Shown: positions 22,896-34,169 of the stretch, one piece after another
Position numbering within the stretch: the first letter of the stretch is position 1
How the letters are laid out: each line of letters starts with the position of its first letter
Assembly (NCBI GenBank): GCA_022828595.1
Contig: JAKGHH010000003.1
Span: 55,975,759-56,039,758 of the forward strand
DNA: 64,000 bases
Direction: 5' to 3'
Source: Nelumbo lutea
Taxonomy: Eukaryota; Streptophyta; Magnoliopsida; Proteales; Nelumbonaceae
Made by a program: the position numbers and the translations under genes
Notes under the pieces: generated by a model
Seen by the model: only the letters and a program-made list of their open reading frames with translations
Database searches by the model: none
What the model was told of the DNA's origin: nothing

Positions 22896-23879
22896 CAGTG
22901 TTTTAAAAGCGAAAGGCGCAGGCAAGGTGCAAGGGTCATTTTGCACCTGAGGCGCATGCCTTTTTAAAAAAGGCGCACAAAATTAAAAAAAAAAACTAAA
23001 AACTAGAAAAAATAGAAAAAAAACATGTAGAAATTCTAAGAAATCAGGAAAATATAAAAAAACTAAGTTAATTACTTAATTATTAGCTCAATTGGTTAGA
23101 ATTAGATACTTAGATTATTAGAAATTACTCATTAGAGGTAATGTAATCAGCTTATCAGCAATCTGAATTCTAAAGTTAATGAATCAGGAAAATATGCAAT
23201 CATCTTATCATCAATAATCAATCTGAATTAAGAAATCAGCATGATTAAATGTTAAATAGTTATAGAATATGCAAATGCAATATTGCAATCAGCATTAAAT
23301 ATAAAAGAATTAAAGAATATGCAATCAGCAATGATTCAATTGGTTAATCAGGAAAAGATGCAATAAGTACAGAATTAAGAAATCGGCACTAAATAATTAA
23401 AGGAGACTAGACTACAAAAAAATAATAATAACAGAACAGTATAACACATTCAAATTTCAATTTCAATGATTCAATATAAAAATATAAAATATAAATATAA
23501 AAGAATTAAGGAATATGACATATGAGCACAACCTATAGTCCTATTCAACATTAGATAATCAGCATTAATGAAGTTAACACTTAAAAGACACTTACCTCTT
23601 GGTATCAGTATCCTCTCCATTGCTCACACGTAACAAAATCAATATAAAAATTGATCATTTATTGTAATAAGCAAGTAAGGAATCAGATTTGAAAAATATT
23701 TCAAAAAACAAGCTATATATTAAGAGTCAAAAAAAGACATATAGATTATAGATAGAGTCATAGACAGTTTTCTACCCAAAAAATGAGTCAGAGACAATTT
23801 TCTACAAAACAAAATCATAGACAATTTTCTATATTAAAAACAAAAAGAGTCCAAGGTTTCAGTTCAGCCATTCTTCAAG

Positions 23880-25946
23880 GCTCAATGTCTCGATCAGCAT
23901 CATCATCCTCTAATCGTTTTCATCTTCACTTGGAAGTTCAACTTCATCTTCATTGTCATCTGACTTGTAGTCATCAAAATCCTCTTCCATTTCTTCTTCA
24001 ACATCAACTTCAACTTCTTCTTCCTTTTCTTCATCTTCCAATTGAAGCTGTCTTGGAGTTGGTCTTTTTTGCATTAGATTTTGTTGCTCTTGCTTGGGAA
24101 GTTGAAGCTCTAGGCCTTGTATACCTTAGTAGCTCTTCAACTTCAGAAGCACGGGCAACATCTCCCCATGTTAGTGTATCATCATCAAACACCAAATCAG
24201 CTTCTGCACCATCCTCATCACACCCTACCTCCCCATTAACCATTCATTGCTCTCATCTATATCTTTTAATGAAATGGGGTCATTGGTGCTATGTGAGTCA
24301 AAACTTTCTTTAAGCATCATCTGGTTGAATTTAACAAATACCAAGTCATTCAGTCGCTTCCGATCCAACCGATTTCTTTTCTTAGTATGGATCTGTTAAT
24401 TCAAAAAAATAAATAAGTGTAAATTTAAGATAATTTATGCAAAAAAATGGAAGTATTGGAGTGTAGTAGTTTGGCATATATGCTCAAATACGCTCCAATT
24501 TCGCTCAGACCCCGATGCACTACATGCCAAACTTAGAACTTTCACTGCAATCTTTTGTGGATTTGGGGTAGAAGCACCAAATATGGTCCACCAATCAGCT
24601 GAAAAATATAAGTATTAACTATTAGTGATCATTGGACAAACTAAAAATATTAAGATAATCAAATATTGTATTAATTATTAAATCAATGTTATTTACTTGG
24701 TGCATTAATCTTCCTCTGGGAAATAGCCAAATCAAAACCAAAAATGCCTTCTGCATTCTTGTACTTGGATATTTCATCAGTGGTTACAATTCTCTTGTTC
24801 TTGTCCTTCTCAAGCATCTCAATTACTTTAAAAAGCCCCGTCATAACCTCTTAATCTGTTTCAATTCTCTCTTGATCATCATAATAAAATTGGGGGTTTA
24901 AAAGGTAATCAGCTGTATGCAATGGTTGGTGGAGTTGGCATTCCCACCTCTTATTAATAATTTAAAAAATTTCTTCATATTTTTCTTTCCTTCCACTAAA
25001 TGCCTTGTCAATTTCCTCCTTTGCTCGATCCATAGCCTCATAAATATAACCCATGGAAGACTTGTTTTCACGATCCACCAACCTTAATACACGAACAAGA
25101 GGGCCACACACTTTAATAGTAAAGATGACATTATTCAACTTCATTCCTTTGAGTTGAATAAATCTCTCAAATTCTTTTTTTGTTTGTATGTACTCTGCAA
25201 TGTGAGAAAGGAAGTACCAAAATGGGTTTTTGCTGGCCTAATCAATTCTCTCTGATTTGTGAACTTCCTCATCAAGTTCAATAAACCCGGATGGTTATAG
25301 ATATAACCCGTAAGTGCAATTGCCCTCTCAATTGTTCTCTTCACAGTAGGCAACCTTCCAATGTCTTCCAATATCAAGTCCAAACAATGGGCAGCACACG
25401 GTGTCCATGTCTGATGAGGATGCTTTTCCATAAAAAACTTCCCTAATAATAAAAGAAAACAATTCAAGAAATAAGAATTAAGAAATGTGACTTTAACATG
25501 TCAAAAGACTAAAGTTAAATAGAAATAATTAATAACAAAGTATAAAACTCACCGGCTAGGACATAATTTGATGAATTGTCAGTAATAACTTGGAGAACAT
25601 TTTTCTCACCAATTCTCTCCACCATCTTGTCAAGCAGTATAAATAACCTCTCAACTGTTTTTACTTCACTTGAACCATCAATGCTCTCTATAAACATTGT
25701 CCACACCTGGCTATAGACCAAAAAATTTGTAAGGGTCCTATCGTTTTTATCTGTCCACCCATTAGACATAAGAGAGCAGCCCCATTTTTCCCAAGACTCC
25801 TTATGGTGCTGAAGCAATGTTTTTGTATAATCAACCTCCTTCAAGAAAGGAACTCGCAAGTCATAGTAACTTGGGATTTTTAATCTCGGGCCAAATTGCC
25901 CTATTGCCTCTACCATTGCTTCAAAACTTTTCAAGTGTACGACATT
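23880..25946 (-). pseudogene. hAT transposase, central and C-terminal part
   Basis: This is the part downstream of the copia insertion. On the minus strand, 25934-25551 holds the DUF659-type core (SFEAMVEAIGQFGPRLKIPS, GWTDKNDRTLTNFLV, QVITDNSSNYVLAG, including the catalytic-type Asp). A donor-like GTGAGT then starts an intron. From about 25443 the next exon has TPCAAHCLDLILEDIG with the conserved CxxH, then QRELIRPAKTHFGTSFLTLQ. Further segments are at 25144-24962, 24900-24700, and 24600-24430 (WWTIFGASTPNPQKIAVKV and CSASGSERNWS, the dimerisation region). The C-terminus has KKRNRLDRKRLNDLVF near 24380-24320. Stops occur in the last third. Confidence 0.82.
25942..25946. repeat. Left target duplication of the copia element
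   Basis: ACATT, partner GTATT at 31065-31069. The two differences are transitions. One copy must be removed to restore the hAT reading across the site. Confidence 0.55.
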
Positions 25947-26292
25947 ACTTGAAAGAAGAAGAAGAACTGTTTACTGTATTATCGGTTTGAAGAGAGGAGA
26001 AAAGAAAGAAATGGTTCATTGCTGAATCATCTACTGCCCCATACACTCCGTTATTTATAGCTTTTAGGATCCTTACAAGAATAGTAAATAAACAAAAATT
26101 AGAAACAATAAGGCCACCCAATCCAACTTAACAGAAATTAGAAACTAAAGAAATTAGTAACTACTAAAAAGAAATTAGAAACTACTACTAAAAGAAATTA
26201 GAAACAACTAGGTGTGGGTATGAAACAACACACACTAGAGCCTAAGTGTGGGTATGGAACCCCACATTCGTGGCTAACCAACTATTTCTTCA
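25947..26292 (-). repeat. 3' LTR of the copia element
   Basis: This LTR of 346 bp begins ACTTGAAAGAAG and ends CTATTTCTTCA on the plus strand. It is next to a polypurine tract (complement of CTCCCCCTCAAGTTGGG at 26293-26309), which puts it at the 3' end of a minus-strand element. It holds a TTATTTATAG stretch like a TATA region. It is longer than its partner because of repeated AAGAAATTAGAAAC units. Confidence 0.85.
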
Positions 26293-27560
26293 CTCCCCCT
26301 CAAGTTGGGAGTAGATATTTGTCATGCCCAACTTGTGTAGATCCGTCTCCAATTTGCCTTTTGTGTCTGCTTTGGTGAAGAGATCAGCTAACTGTATGTC
26401 TGGGGCAATGTAAGGAAGGCATACTTCTTGAGATGCGACTCGCTCTCGGATAAAATGTCTATTAACTTCGATATGCTTAGTCCTGTCATGTTGTATTGGG
26501 TTGTGGACAATATTAATTGTAGCTTGATTGTCACAAAACAACATCAGAGTCTTCTCATAATCAACCTCCAACTCATTAAGCAAGGATCTCAGCCATAACA
26601 CTTCTGCAACACCATTAGCCATGGATCTGTATTCTGCTTCTGCACTGGAGAGAGCAACAACATTTTGTTTCTTTCTTCTCCAGAAAACAAGATCTCTCTC
26701 CACAAATGCAAAATATCCAAAGGTGGACCTCCTATCAGTAAGACATCCGGCCCAATCCACATCTGTATACACTTCTATTTTCATATGACCATTATTCTTG
26801 AAGAGTATACCTCTCCGTAGACATCTCTTTAAGTAGGTAAAGATCCTTTCTATTGCAAGGAGATGGGTGGTCCTAGGAGAATGCATGTATTGACCGACAA
26901 CACTGACGGCATAAGAAATATCTGGTCGGGTTAAACAGAGATAAAGAAGTTTCCCAACCAGCCTTTGGTACATAGCCCTATCCTCAATGGGAGTATCAGT
27001 AAGTTTCACTCCTAAATTGCCAGTTTCTTCTAGTAAGTCCAGAACATACTTCCTTTGGGAGATGTAAATGACATGCATTCTACATAGACTGCAAGTAGAA
27101 TGCATTCGAATTTGTCCAAAGCCAATCTAAACCTATCAAACCAAGCTTTCGAGGATTGTTTCAGCCTGTACAAGGCTTTCTTTAAAAGGCAAACTTTCTT
27201 TCCTGCTTCTGTACTATAAAAACCAGAGGGTAACTTCATGTATACTTCCTCTTGCAAGTCTCCGTTGAGGAAGGCATTTTTAACATCTAGCTGAAATAGT
27301 GGCCATGAGAAGTTTGCAACAATGGATGGAAGAACTCTGATAGTGTTCATTTTTGCAACAGGTGCAAAGGTTTCTGTATAGTCTATGCCATAAGTTTGTG
27401 TGAATCCCCTTGCAACCAATCTGGCCTTATACCTCTCTACAGTACCATCATCATATTTCACAGTAAACACCCATTTGCATCTAACAGGTTTCTTTCCTTC
27501 AGGTTGGTTAATTAGTTCCCATGTGTTGTTTTTAACAAGAGCATCCATCTCTACTTGCAT
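26293..27560 (-). pseudogene. Copia RT and RNase H, catalytic box deleted
   Basis: 27560-27030 has RT blocks KKPVRCKWVFTVKY, YKARLVARGFTQTYGIDY, LDVKNAFLNGDLQEEVYM and KKALYRLKQSSKAWFDRF. It then jumps from LDKF to IYISQRKYVLDLLEETGN in another frame (27060 onward). About 65-70 residues that normally lie between these, including YVDD, are absent. RNase H (27000-26293) is well kept: YTDVDWAGCLTDRRSTFGY, SSAEAEYRSMANG, FCDNQATINIVHNP, DRTKHIEVNRHFI. The ORF ends at 26290 next to the polypurine tract. Confidence 0.9.
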
Positions 27561-27563
27561 TGC

Positions 27564-29174
27564 TTATTTACATTCAGGTATCAAAAGAGCTTCTTGCACT
27601 TTTCTGGGTATAGGAATAGAAGAAATAGATGCCAAGTAAGATCTATAGGATTCTGAGAGACTATTATAGGAAGGGAACTTGGAGATGCAATGGGTAGTGG
27701 ATGAGGTGCAACGACGCTTCCTTTTACCAATAACAATTGGAAGATCAAGGTCATCTATCGGTGAAGGATGAACCTCTGTAACAGTGGGATCAACAGTGAG
27801 AGCAATAATAGTGTCTGGAGCTGGAGCTGTAGAAGATGTTGGAATTGGCTTGGATTGCTGTTGAGTACGAGAATCAACCTGCCTCCACCACTTTCTGTGA
27901 TGCACCCTCAACTCCTTGCATTTTGACAACCTTCTTCGCAACTCCCCCCCTCATTAACTGGGACAGGTAAAGGAACTCTTAGAGCTGAAACTGAAATCCC
28001 TTCCTCACTATTCTCCCCATGAGGAGAAGTCTTACGATAGTAGGGCATATCCTCAAAGAAGGTGACATCCATGGACATAAAGTGCTTCCCTAAAACTGGC
28101 TCGTAACATCAATATCCCTTTTGATTTTGTGCATACCCAAGGAAAATACACTTGGTGGCTTTGGGATCAAACTTGGAGCGTTGAGGTCGAAGGATTTGAA
28201 CAAAACAAGTACACCCAAAAGTTTTGAGGGGAATAGTGAATAGGTCATTATCTGGATATAGAAGACTGAACTGGGTTTGAATGTTTAGGACCCGTGAACG
28301 AACCCTGTTAATGAGGTATATGGTTGTATGGATTGCATCTCCCCAAAAGCGTATGGGAACATTGGAGTTGAGCATGATGCTTCTAGCTACCTTTAAAATA
28401 TGTTCATTTTTTCTTTCAGCAACCCCGTTTTGCTGAGGTGTGTGAGGACAGGTGCACTGGTGAATGATCCCATGATCAAGGAGATAGGATGCCAAGGGTT
28501 TTGCAAAGTATTCCTTGGCATTATTAAATCTAAGAGTTTTTATCTTGGTTTCAAATTGGGTTTGAACCATCTGATGGAAAGCTTGGGTCAGAAAAGGGAC
28601 CTCCATGGTGGGAGTATGATATGGCCCCCAAACATCGGTATGCACAATCTCAAAAGGAAGGTTGTTTCTTTTATTACTATAAACGATAAGATGATTTACT
28701 GTGTTTTCCAAGCTCCCAACTTTCACATTTTAACCCAGACACTTCTATTGACTCAAACAAGTTTGGAAAAAGACTCTTTAAAGACCCAAAAGATAAATGA
28801 CCCAAGCGGTTGTGCCAAAGCATAATCTTACTACAAGATTGAGAAACAAACAATTTCCCTGCTTCACTCTGCTCCCCCTGTGAATGTTCCAGCAGGTAGA
28901 CTCCATTCATCTCACGGCCAATCCCAATCACATTTTTCGTTTCCAGATCAGGGAAAAAAGTTACCAAACAGTTTTGATTTTTAGTAATACTACTAACTGA
29001 AAGTAAGTTAGCACTAAGCTTGGGAACATGCAAAGCTGAGGATAGGGTGATGGTATCTAATAATCTGATGTCTCCCTTGCCAGAAATTGGTACAAGAGAG
29101 CCATCAACAATAGAAACTTTGTCTCTCCCAGAGGATAAATAATAGGTGCTAAATAGGGTAGATATGCTGGTCAT
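27564..29174 (-). pseudogene. Copia GAG-pre-integrase and integrase
   Basis: 29174-28720 carries the GAG-pre-integrase part (LWHNRLGHLSFGSLKSLF). 28726-28109 carries integrase: FEIVHTDVWGPY, HTPQQNGVAERKNEHIL, and the C-terminal TFGCTCFVQI...FDPKATKCIFLGYA. Between TPTMEVPFL and FHQMVQTQF about 30 residues of the catalytic core are missing, and the second catalytic Asp box reads RFNNAKEYF instead of RSDNGxEYF. 27941-27564 is the low-complexity linker before RT. The copy cannot encode an active integrase. Confidence 0.85.
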
Positions 29175-29199
29175 ATGATTTGAAGCACTTGAATCTATT

Positions 29200-30270
29200 A
29201 CCTAGGAAGGTCTAGTATTACTTGGGACAGAAGCATGACAAGCAGTAGCTCTTGTACCTGTAGGAGCAAGGGTTGAAGTAGGCTGAGCTGAATTACTAAA
29301 TTCATTTTCTAATTGAGTCAGAGCAGCTCGGACTGCAGCTAGGGTATTTAGAGGAGTGCCTCTTGTGCCTGATGAAGTTGTACTATCAGTGTTGACAGCC
29401 ATATTAGCATTCTCTTTCTTATTTTTGAGCTTTGCTGGAACTAGATGGGGGTTCAAATTCCAACATGTGTCCTTAGTATGTTTAGGTTTCTTGCAGTGTT
29501 CACATACTAAGTTCTTTTTAGCTTCCTTCTCCTAATCCCCCCTAGATTTAGGTCTAACTGCTACCAAGGCTGATTCGGAGGGCTGTTGCTGCAGCATAAC
29601 ATTTCTCCTAGTTTCTTCACTATGTACTAGGGAATAAGCTTGTGATAAAGTCACACCATCTCGTCAACAATTGTTGTCTCACAATGTCATATTCAGAGTT
29701 CAGACCAGTTAGAAACTCAAAAACTTTGTTAGTTTCAACCTGCTTTCTATATGTTTGTGCATCTTTATGATTCTCCGACTCAATTTTTCAAGATGGCCAA
29801 TTTCATGCCATAGGGATTTTAAGGTTGAAAAGTAAACAGAGACTTGCTTCTCTCCTTGCCTCATATTTTTAACCTCACATTTTAGCTCATAAGCCTTGGC
29901 AACATTAAGAGGCTGAGAGTAAGTTTCCTTCATAACATTCCCATATTTTCTTAGCTGTTTTGACCCACAAGTAGTTTCGGCTGATGTGTGGCTGCATAGA
30001 GTTGTACAACCATGTCATCACCAAAAAATTTTCTTGGACCCGCCTAGCATAAGTAGGGTCCCTCCTTGGAGGGTTCCTTCACATCCCCTAGCAAGAAGTT
30101 CAATTTTCCTCTACCCTTAATAGCCATAATGGCTGATTGGGCCCATCCCTAGTAATTTGATCCATCAAACTTAACAGTTGTAATCTGAAAGGTGTTTTCA
30201 GTCATGTTACCTGAACCACCAGTCCCAAAAGCACTTTACCCTTGGTTCTCGTACTCCATTCTAATTTCAG
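29200..30270 (-). pseudogene. Copia gag
   Basis: On the minus strand, broken frames give a copia gag of the UBN2/DUF4219 kind: FDGSNYxGWAQSAIM near 30150, KGRGKLNFLLGD, SRNYLWVKTAKKIWEYV, then 29933-29709 with LKCEVKNMRQGEKQVSVYF and WHEIGHLE. A zinc-knuckle remnant (CEHCKKPKHTKDTCW) lies near 29500-29460. It starts near an ATG at about 30258. It has several stops. Confidence 0.75.
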
Positions 30271-30750
30271 AAGAGGCTTTAAACTATTGTGACAAGAAAA
30301 AACTGTATTTTAAGGCTGATAACAGCTGACCTAGGACAATGATTTTGTAGTTAGATAACAGCCAACTACTGTCCTGGGATTGATATTAGTCCTGGTGAGA
30401 TTTTCTATCCGTGCCTTTGAATGAATAACGAAGTCCTTTTGAGTATCAATCTCAAGAAAAGGTACTTTATGAAGAAAAAAGCCTAGAAAACTGATTGCGA
30501 CCTTCAGTCTTCAAACTTGATCAATCGATTACTGTTAGCACCTTGAATTTTGATCAATGAACCAAAAAAAAAAAAAACTGACCGGCACCTCCAATCTTGA
30601 TCAAGAATCGATCTTGATCACTCAATTCCTGCCTGATTCTTCCTGATTACAAGAAGCTCTCTCCAATCATAGGACAGCCCTAAACAATTCTCATGTGGTT
30701 GGCTGAATTAAATCCACATGAGAAACCTTAGATCTAAGGCTTTGACACCA

Positions 30751-31064
30751 ACTTGAAAGAAGAAGAAGAACTGTTTAATGTATTACAGGTTTGAAGAGAA
30801 GAAAAGAGAGAGAGAGAGAGAGAGAGAGAAGGGGTTCAGTGGCAAATCATCTGCTGCCCCATATACTCCTTTATTTATAGCTTTTAGGATCCTTACAAGA
30901 ATAGAAAATAAACAAAAATTAAAAACAAGAAGGCCAGCTAACCCAACTTAACAGAAATTAGAAACTTCTAATAACAGAAATTAGAAACTACTAATAAAAG
31001 AAATTAGAAACAACTAGGTGTGGGTATGGAACCCCACACTCGTGGCTAACCAACTATTTTTTCA
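30751..31064 (-). repeat. 5' LTR of the copia element, with GA microsatellite
   Basis: Partner of 25947-26292, 314 bp. It contains a (GA)n run at about 30805-30829 where the other LTR has only GAGGAGAAAAGAAAGAAA, so the run expanded after insertion. Confidence 0.85.
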
Positions 31065-31741
31065 GTATTCAAGGGAATACCAGCTTGATAAAACCATCTA
31101 GCAATGCGTATGCATACTTGCTCTCTCCCCTTTTTATTATTATACGCATCACTAATAGTGGTTTGCTTCATCTTTCTCTGTTCTCTTCTCAAATTCACAA
31201 TTTCTTTTGGGCTTGGAGTAGGAAAAAATTTATCAAAAGGCCCCTTTTTCCTTCTTATGGGGGCTGTTTAGAACTTCTTTTTGAACCTGAAGCAGAAGGA
31301 ATATGATCACCACTTCCAACACCAAGAATTTCCACCTTGCCCCCAATCTCATCCTCATCTTCAATTGTGTTTTCAAAATCAACAAAATCAGGAATTCTGC
31401 CCTGTTGACTTCCAACTATGTCCTCTTTCATTGATTTTTTTTTCTAGCATGTATGCTAATATCTCTTCTTTCACCTCTCTCGGGCATTTAGGACAGACTT
31501 TTACATTTCTTCTTCCACCAATCAAATGCTCCTTTGCTCTATATATCCCTCCATTTGTCACTTTGCCACAAAATTTGCAAGTGACAGAATTTGTATCCTT
31601 TGGATCTTGCAAATAGCATAATTTCCAGCCCGGGTCTTTCCTATTGCTTTCTTGAGTATTGCCGGACTTATCTCCCATCTCTTTACCCGGTTGGCAAAAT
31701 TTCCTATTGGCAAATAACAAATTACAATTTGCAACTATCAA
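31065..31741 (-). pseudogene. hAT transposase N-terminus with BED zinc finger
   Basis: The upstream part of the split transposase. 31741-31480 has KDPGWKLCYLQDPKDTN, VTCKFCGKVTNGGIYRAKEH and NVKVCPKCPREVKEEI, the BED finger found in plant hAT transposases of this group. A linker with KGPFDKFF and MKQTTISDAY follows, then RIARWFYQAGIPLN, which runs up to the copia insertion at 31064 and continues at 25946. One frameshift lies near 31120. Confidence 0.85.
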
Positions 31742-32448
31742 TACTCATATTTGTGAACCTATCTTTGAAAATAAATAAACTATTCTAGTTCTACTTGATA
31801 ATAACAGAAATAAATAAACTATATCCTACTTAATAATGAGAAAAACTGAATTGTTTTAACTCACTAAGAAGCAAACCTGTAATTCTGCAAGTATGCAAGT
31901 CTTTGTGTAAACTATAAAGAAGAATGGGCAGTAACGGCAGTTTTAAAATTTTAATGATAAAAACTAGAAGACAATGGGGTGGACTGTGGAGCCCCAATTT
32001 TAACGAGAAAAACTGAAAACAAATGGGGCGGATCCCCTGTTTTTATGATAAAAACTGAAAAGCAATATGTTTCAATTCAATGAGAAAAACTGAAAAAAAA
32101 AGGGGTGGATCCCCTGTTTTTATGATAACAACTGAAAAACAATGGGGCAGAGCCCCTGCTTTAATGAGAAAAACTGAAAAAAAAAGGAGGCGGATCCCTT
32201 GCTTTTATGACAAGAACTGAAAAAACAAATGGGGCATAGCCCCTGTTTGTGTAAGAAACAAGAAGAAGAAGAAGAAGAACAGGGTGGCTGAGGCGCATGC
32301 CTGTTTTGCTGGGCCGCCTGTCGCCTGGCCTGAGGCGCACACCTAGGTGCAAAGGCGAGCAACTGTGTTTCTGTGCCTTGGCCTGGGGGAGGCGCTCAGC
32401 CTGGAAAGTGCCTCTCCTCTGCACCTAGGTGTGCCTTTTAAAACACCG
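31742..32448 (-). other. hAT 5' subterminal region
   Basis: Non-coding end of the hAT element, with several near-tandem units containing GGGGC(A/G)GA(T/G)CCC...GAGAAAAACTGAAAA between about 31960 and 32240, then GC-rich subterminal words (GAGGCGC, GGTGC) before the terminal repeat at 32436-32448. Such subterminal repeats are typical transposase-binding regions; binding here is inferred. Confidence 0.5.
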
Positions 32449-32500
32449 GTTCACCCAGGTTGCAATGGAGTAACCCAACCCTTGCACCAAGGCCTACCCA
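32449..32500 (-). mobile_element. Right hAT target duplication and Au-like SINE 5' part
   Basis: GTTCACCC (32449-32456) is the second target copy. 32457-32500 on the minus strand reads GCCTTGGTGCAAGGGTTGGG, the box A-like start of the SINE cut by the hAT insertion. Confidence 0.6.
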
Positions 32501-32896
32501 CTGGCCATTAAGTTATCCTTAATGTAAATGTGAGGCTTTTAAAAGGTGGAGGACTAAATGGTCTTTTCATGTAAAATTTTGTTTCTAGCCCAAATTTATG
32601 AGTTGCTTTTGAATTGTGATATATGATCTCACACAACTATTTTATAATCTGAAAAATGATTAGTATGTACAGTTTGAATTGTATTAGGGCTGATTTTATA
32701 TGAATCATATGATTCAAATTGTTAATCACACGATTTTAAAAACATTGGTCAGGAGGCCAGAGGCAAAGTTACAGATATATGTTGATGGTTCCACTATAAT
32801 GAATGGTATGAATAATCTAAACATTTGCACATTTCTAATCATCAAAATTGAGAAAGCTTTAAAAAAACTGAGATACAAAATGAGGTACCTTCTTCT

Positions 32897-33450
32897 CAGT
32901 GTTTTAAAAGTGCATGGGTCTTTTTGCAGCTGAGGTGCAAGGTGAGATGTGCACCTTTTCTGAGATGAGGCTCAAAATTTTAAAATTTTAATAATACACA
33001 AAATGTAAAATTATTAAATTTTGCAAAAAAAAAATTAGCTTACTTAAATTTTAAGCCAAATGTTTTAAAAAGCTTATTAGCTCAAGATGAAATACATAAA
33101 CATAACCATTTCAAAGTGAAAATGTAAAAATAAAATTAAAATAATATCTAAAACATATTTAAGCATTCAAGAATTCAAGCACGTGAAATTTTCAATCTAT
33201 TTATTTCTTTCCCAATCACATTACTCTAGTTCTACCAGTCTCTTTGTACTGAGCTCGTTGGGGCAAGCCCAAACAAATCTTATCTTTTTTTTTTTTGATA
33301 ATTACCCAAACAAGTCTATCTTAGTGTCTTAAATACTTAATCCATGCTTATAAAATTGGTTTTATAATTTAGTTGTAGTTATGTTTTTCAAAATAAAATG
33401 TCTTTTATCAGGAAGAATAAATGAACATTTGCAAATGGGGGGTTCTGAAA
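32897..33450 (+). mobile_element. Partial non-autonomous hAT relative (left half)
   Basis: It begins CAGTGTTTTAAAAGTGC, the same terminus as the hAT element at 22896, with subterminal GAGGTGCAAGG. Further in are GGCAAGCCCAAACA-type and GCAAATGGGGGGTTCT sequences shared with the fold-back copy at 19.3-19.5 kb. The right terminus is missing. Confidence 0.55.
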
Positions 33451-33672
33451 GTTGATATCCCATCCCATCATGTGTGATGTATGAGAAACTCTGCCTATCT
33501 TTCTCTCCCATTAGCACTGCCATACTTGCCAGGTCAAGTATAGCTAGCCTTGCATCTCATTCTTAGCTTTTGGTTAGATAATGGAGTCTCAGACCATGAC
33601 TGAGTCTTCAGATTTATTTGTCTTCCATTTACCATGTGCATTTCTAGTACATGGTCCAACTTGCATAACATG

Positions 33673-33673
<1 letters not shown>

Positions 33674-33705
<32 letters not shown>
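33674..33705. repeat. (CT)n microsatellite
   Basis: An uninterrupted CT run of about 30 bases. Confidence 0.9.
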
Positions 33706-33707
<2 letters not shown>

Positions 33708-33719
33708 ACTTGTGTGGTT

Positions 33720-33910
33720 CAGTGATTTAAAAGGTGCACCTAGGCACTCAGGCAAGGTGCATTTTAAGGTATGTGCTTTGCCTAGGTCCTAGGCACAGCA
33801 CTTTCAAAAGGCCCAAGCCTGGTGTGCCTTGTACTCCGAGAATCCCATATTTGCTATCATTGTTCATTCATTCATCCTAGTAAAATATCTTCTTAAAAGG
33901 TGTGGTTTGT
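33720..33910 (+). mobile_element. Second partial non-autonomous hAT relative
   Basis: CAGTGATTTAAAAGGTGC at 33720 is a one-mismatch terminus. It is followed by AGGCACTCAGGCAAGGTGC and later GTTCATTCATTCATCCTAG, also found in the fold-back element. A truncated copy. Confidence 0.5.
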
Positions 33911-34169
33911 TGGAGAGCAGTCATAGGGGCTCCATCCTATATCTTTTTTTTTTTCTTAATTTTGTTCTTATGAATGATTGAAACAAGTTTTACATTGTTG
34001 TCCTTGTATGGTTGTGTTGTAAATTTGAAATAGGGGCTTTCCCTACTTTCCATTATCTGATTTGCTGTTGTTTTGGGAGGGGAACCCAGGTTATTTTTCT
34101 TTTTCCTTTATCTCTTCCCTTTCTGATACTTTTTTCCTTCTGCTTCTCTTCAAACAGATCTGGCCCCTC

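Larger units (their letters stand above)
25947..31064 (-). mobile_element. Ty1/copia LTR retrotransposon inside hAT transposase
   Basis: 5.1 kb, minus strand: 5' LTR 30751-31064, a primer-binding site beside it, gag, integrase, RT and RNase H, polypurine tract, and 3' LTR 25947-26292. The primer site reads TTGGTGTCAAAGCC, a decayed form of the initiator-Met site TGGTATCAGAGCC used by most plant copia elements. It splits the hAT transposase at an Asn codon. It is defective through internal deletions in integrase and RT and several stops. Confidence 0.92.
22896..32448 (-). mobile_element. hAT transposon, autonomous type, interrupted by copia
   Basis: The terminal inverted repeats are CAGTGTTTTAAAAG on the left and its complement form TTTTAAAACACCG on the right, with an 8-bp target duplication, all as expected for the hAT superfamily. 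The subterminal regions are rich in GGCGC and GGTGC words. Without the 5.1-kb copia insertion the element would be about 4.4 kb. It encodes a BED-finger hAT transposase on the minus strand. Stops and frameshifts indicate it is no longer active. It lies inside an Au-like SINE. Confidence 0.88.

Noticed and set aside
23783..24313. 176-codon plus-strand ORF in the hAT element
   Set aside because: It is antisense to the C-terminal part of the hAT transposase; its Ser/His-rich composition comes from the complement of acidic codons.
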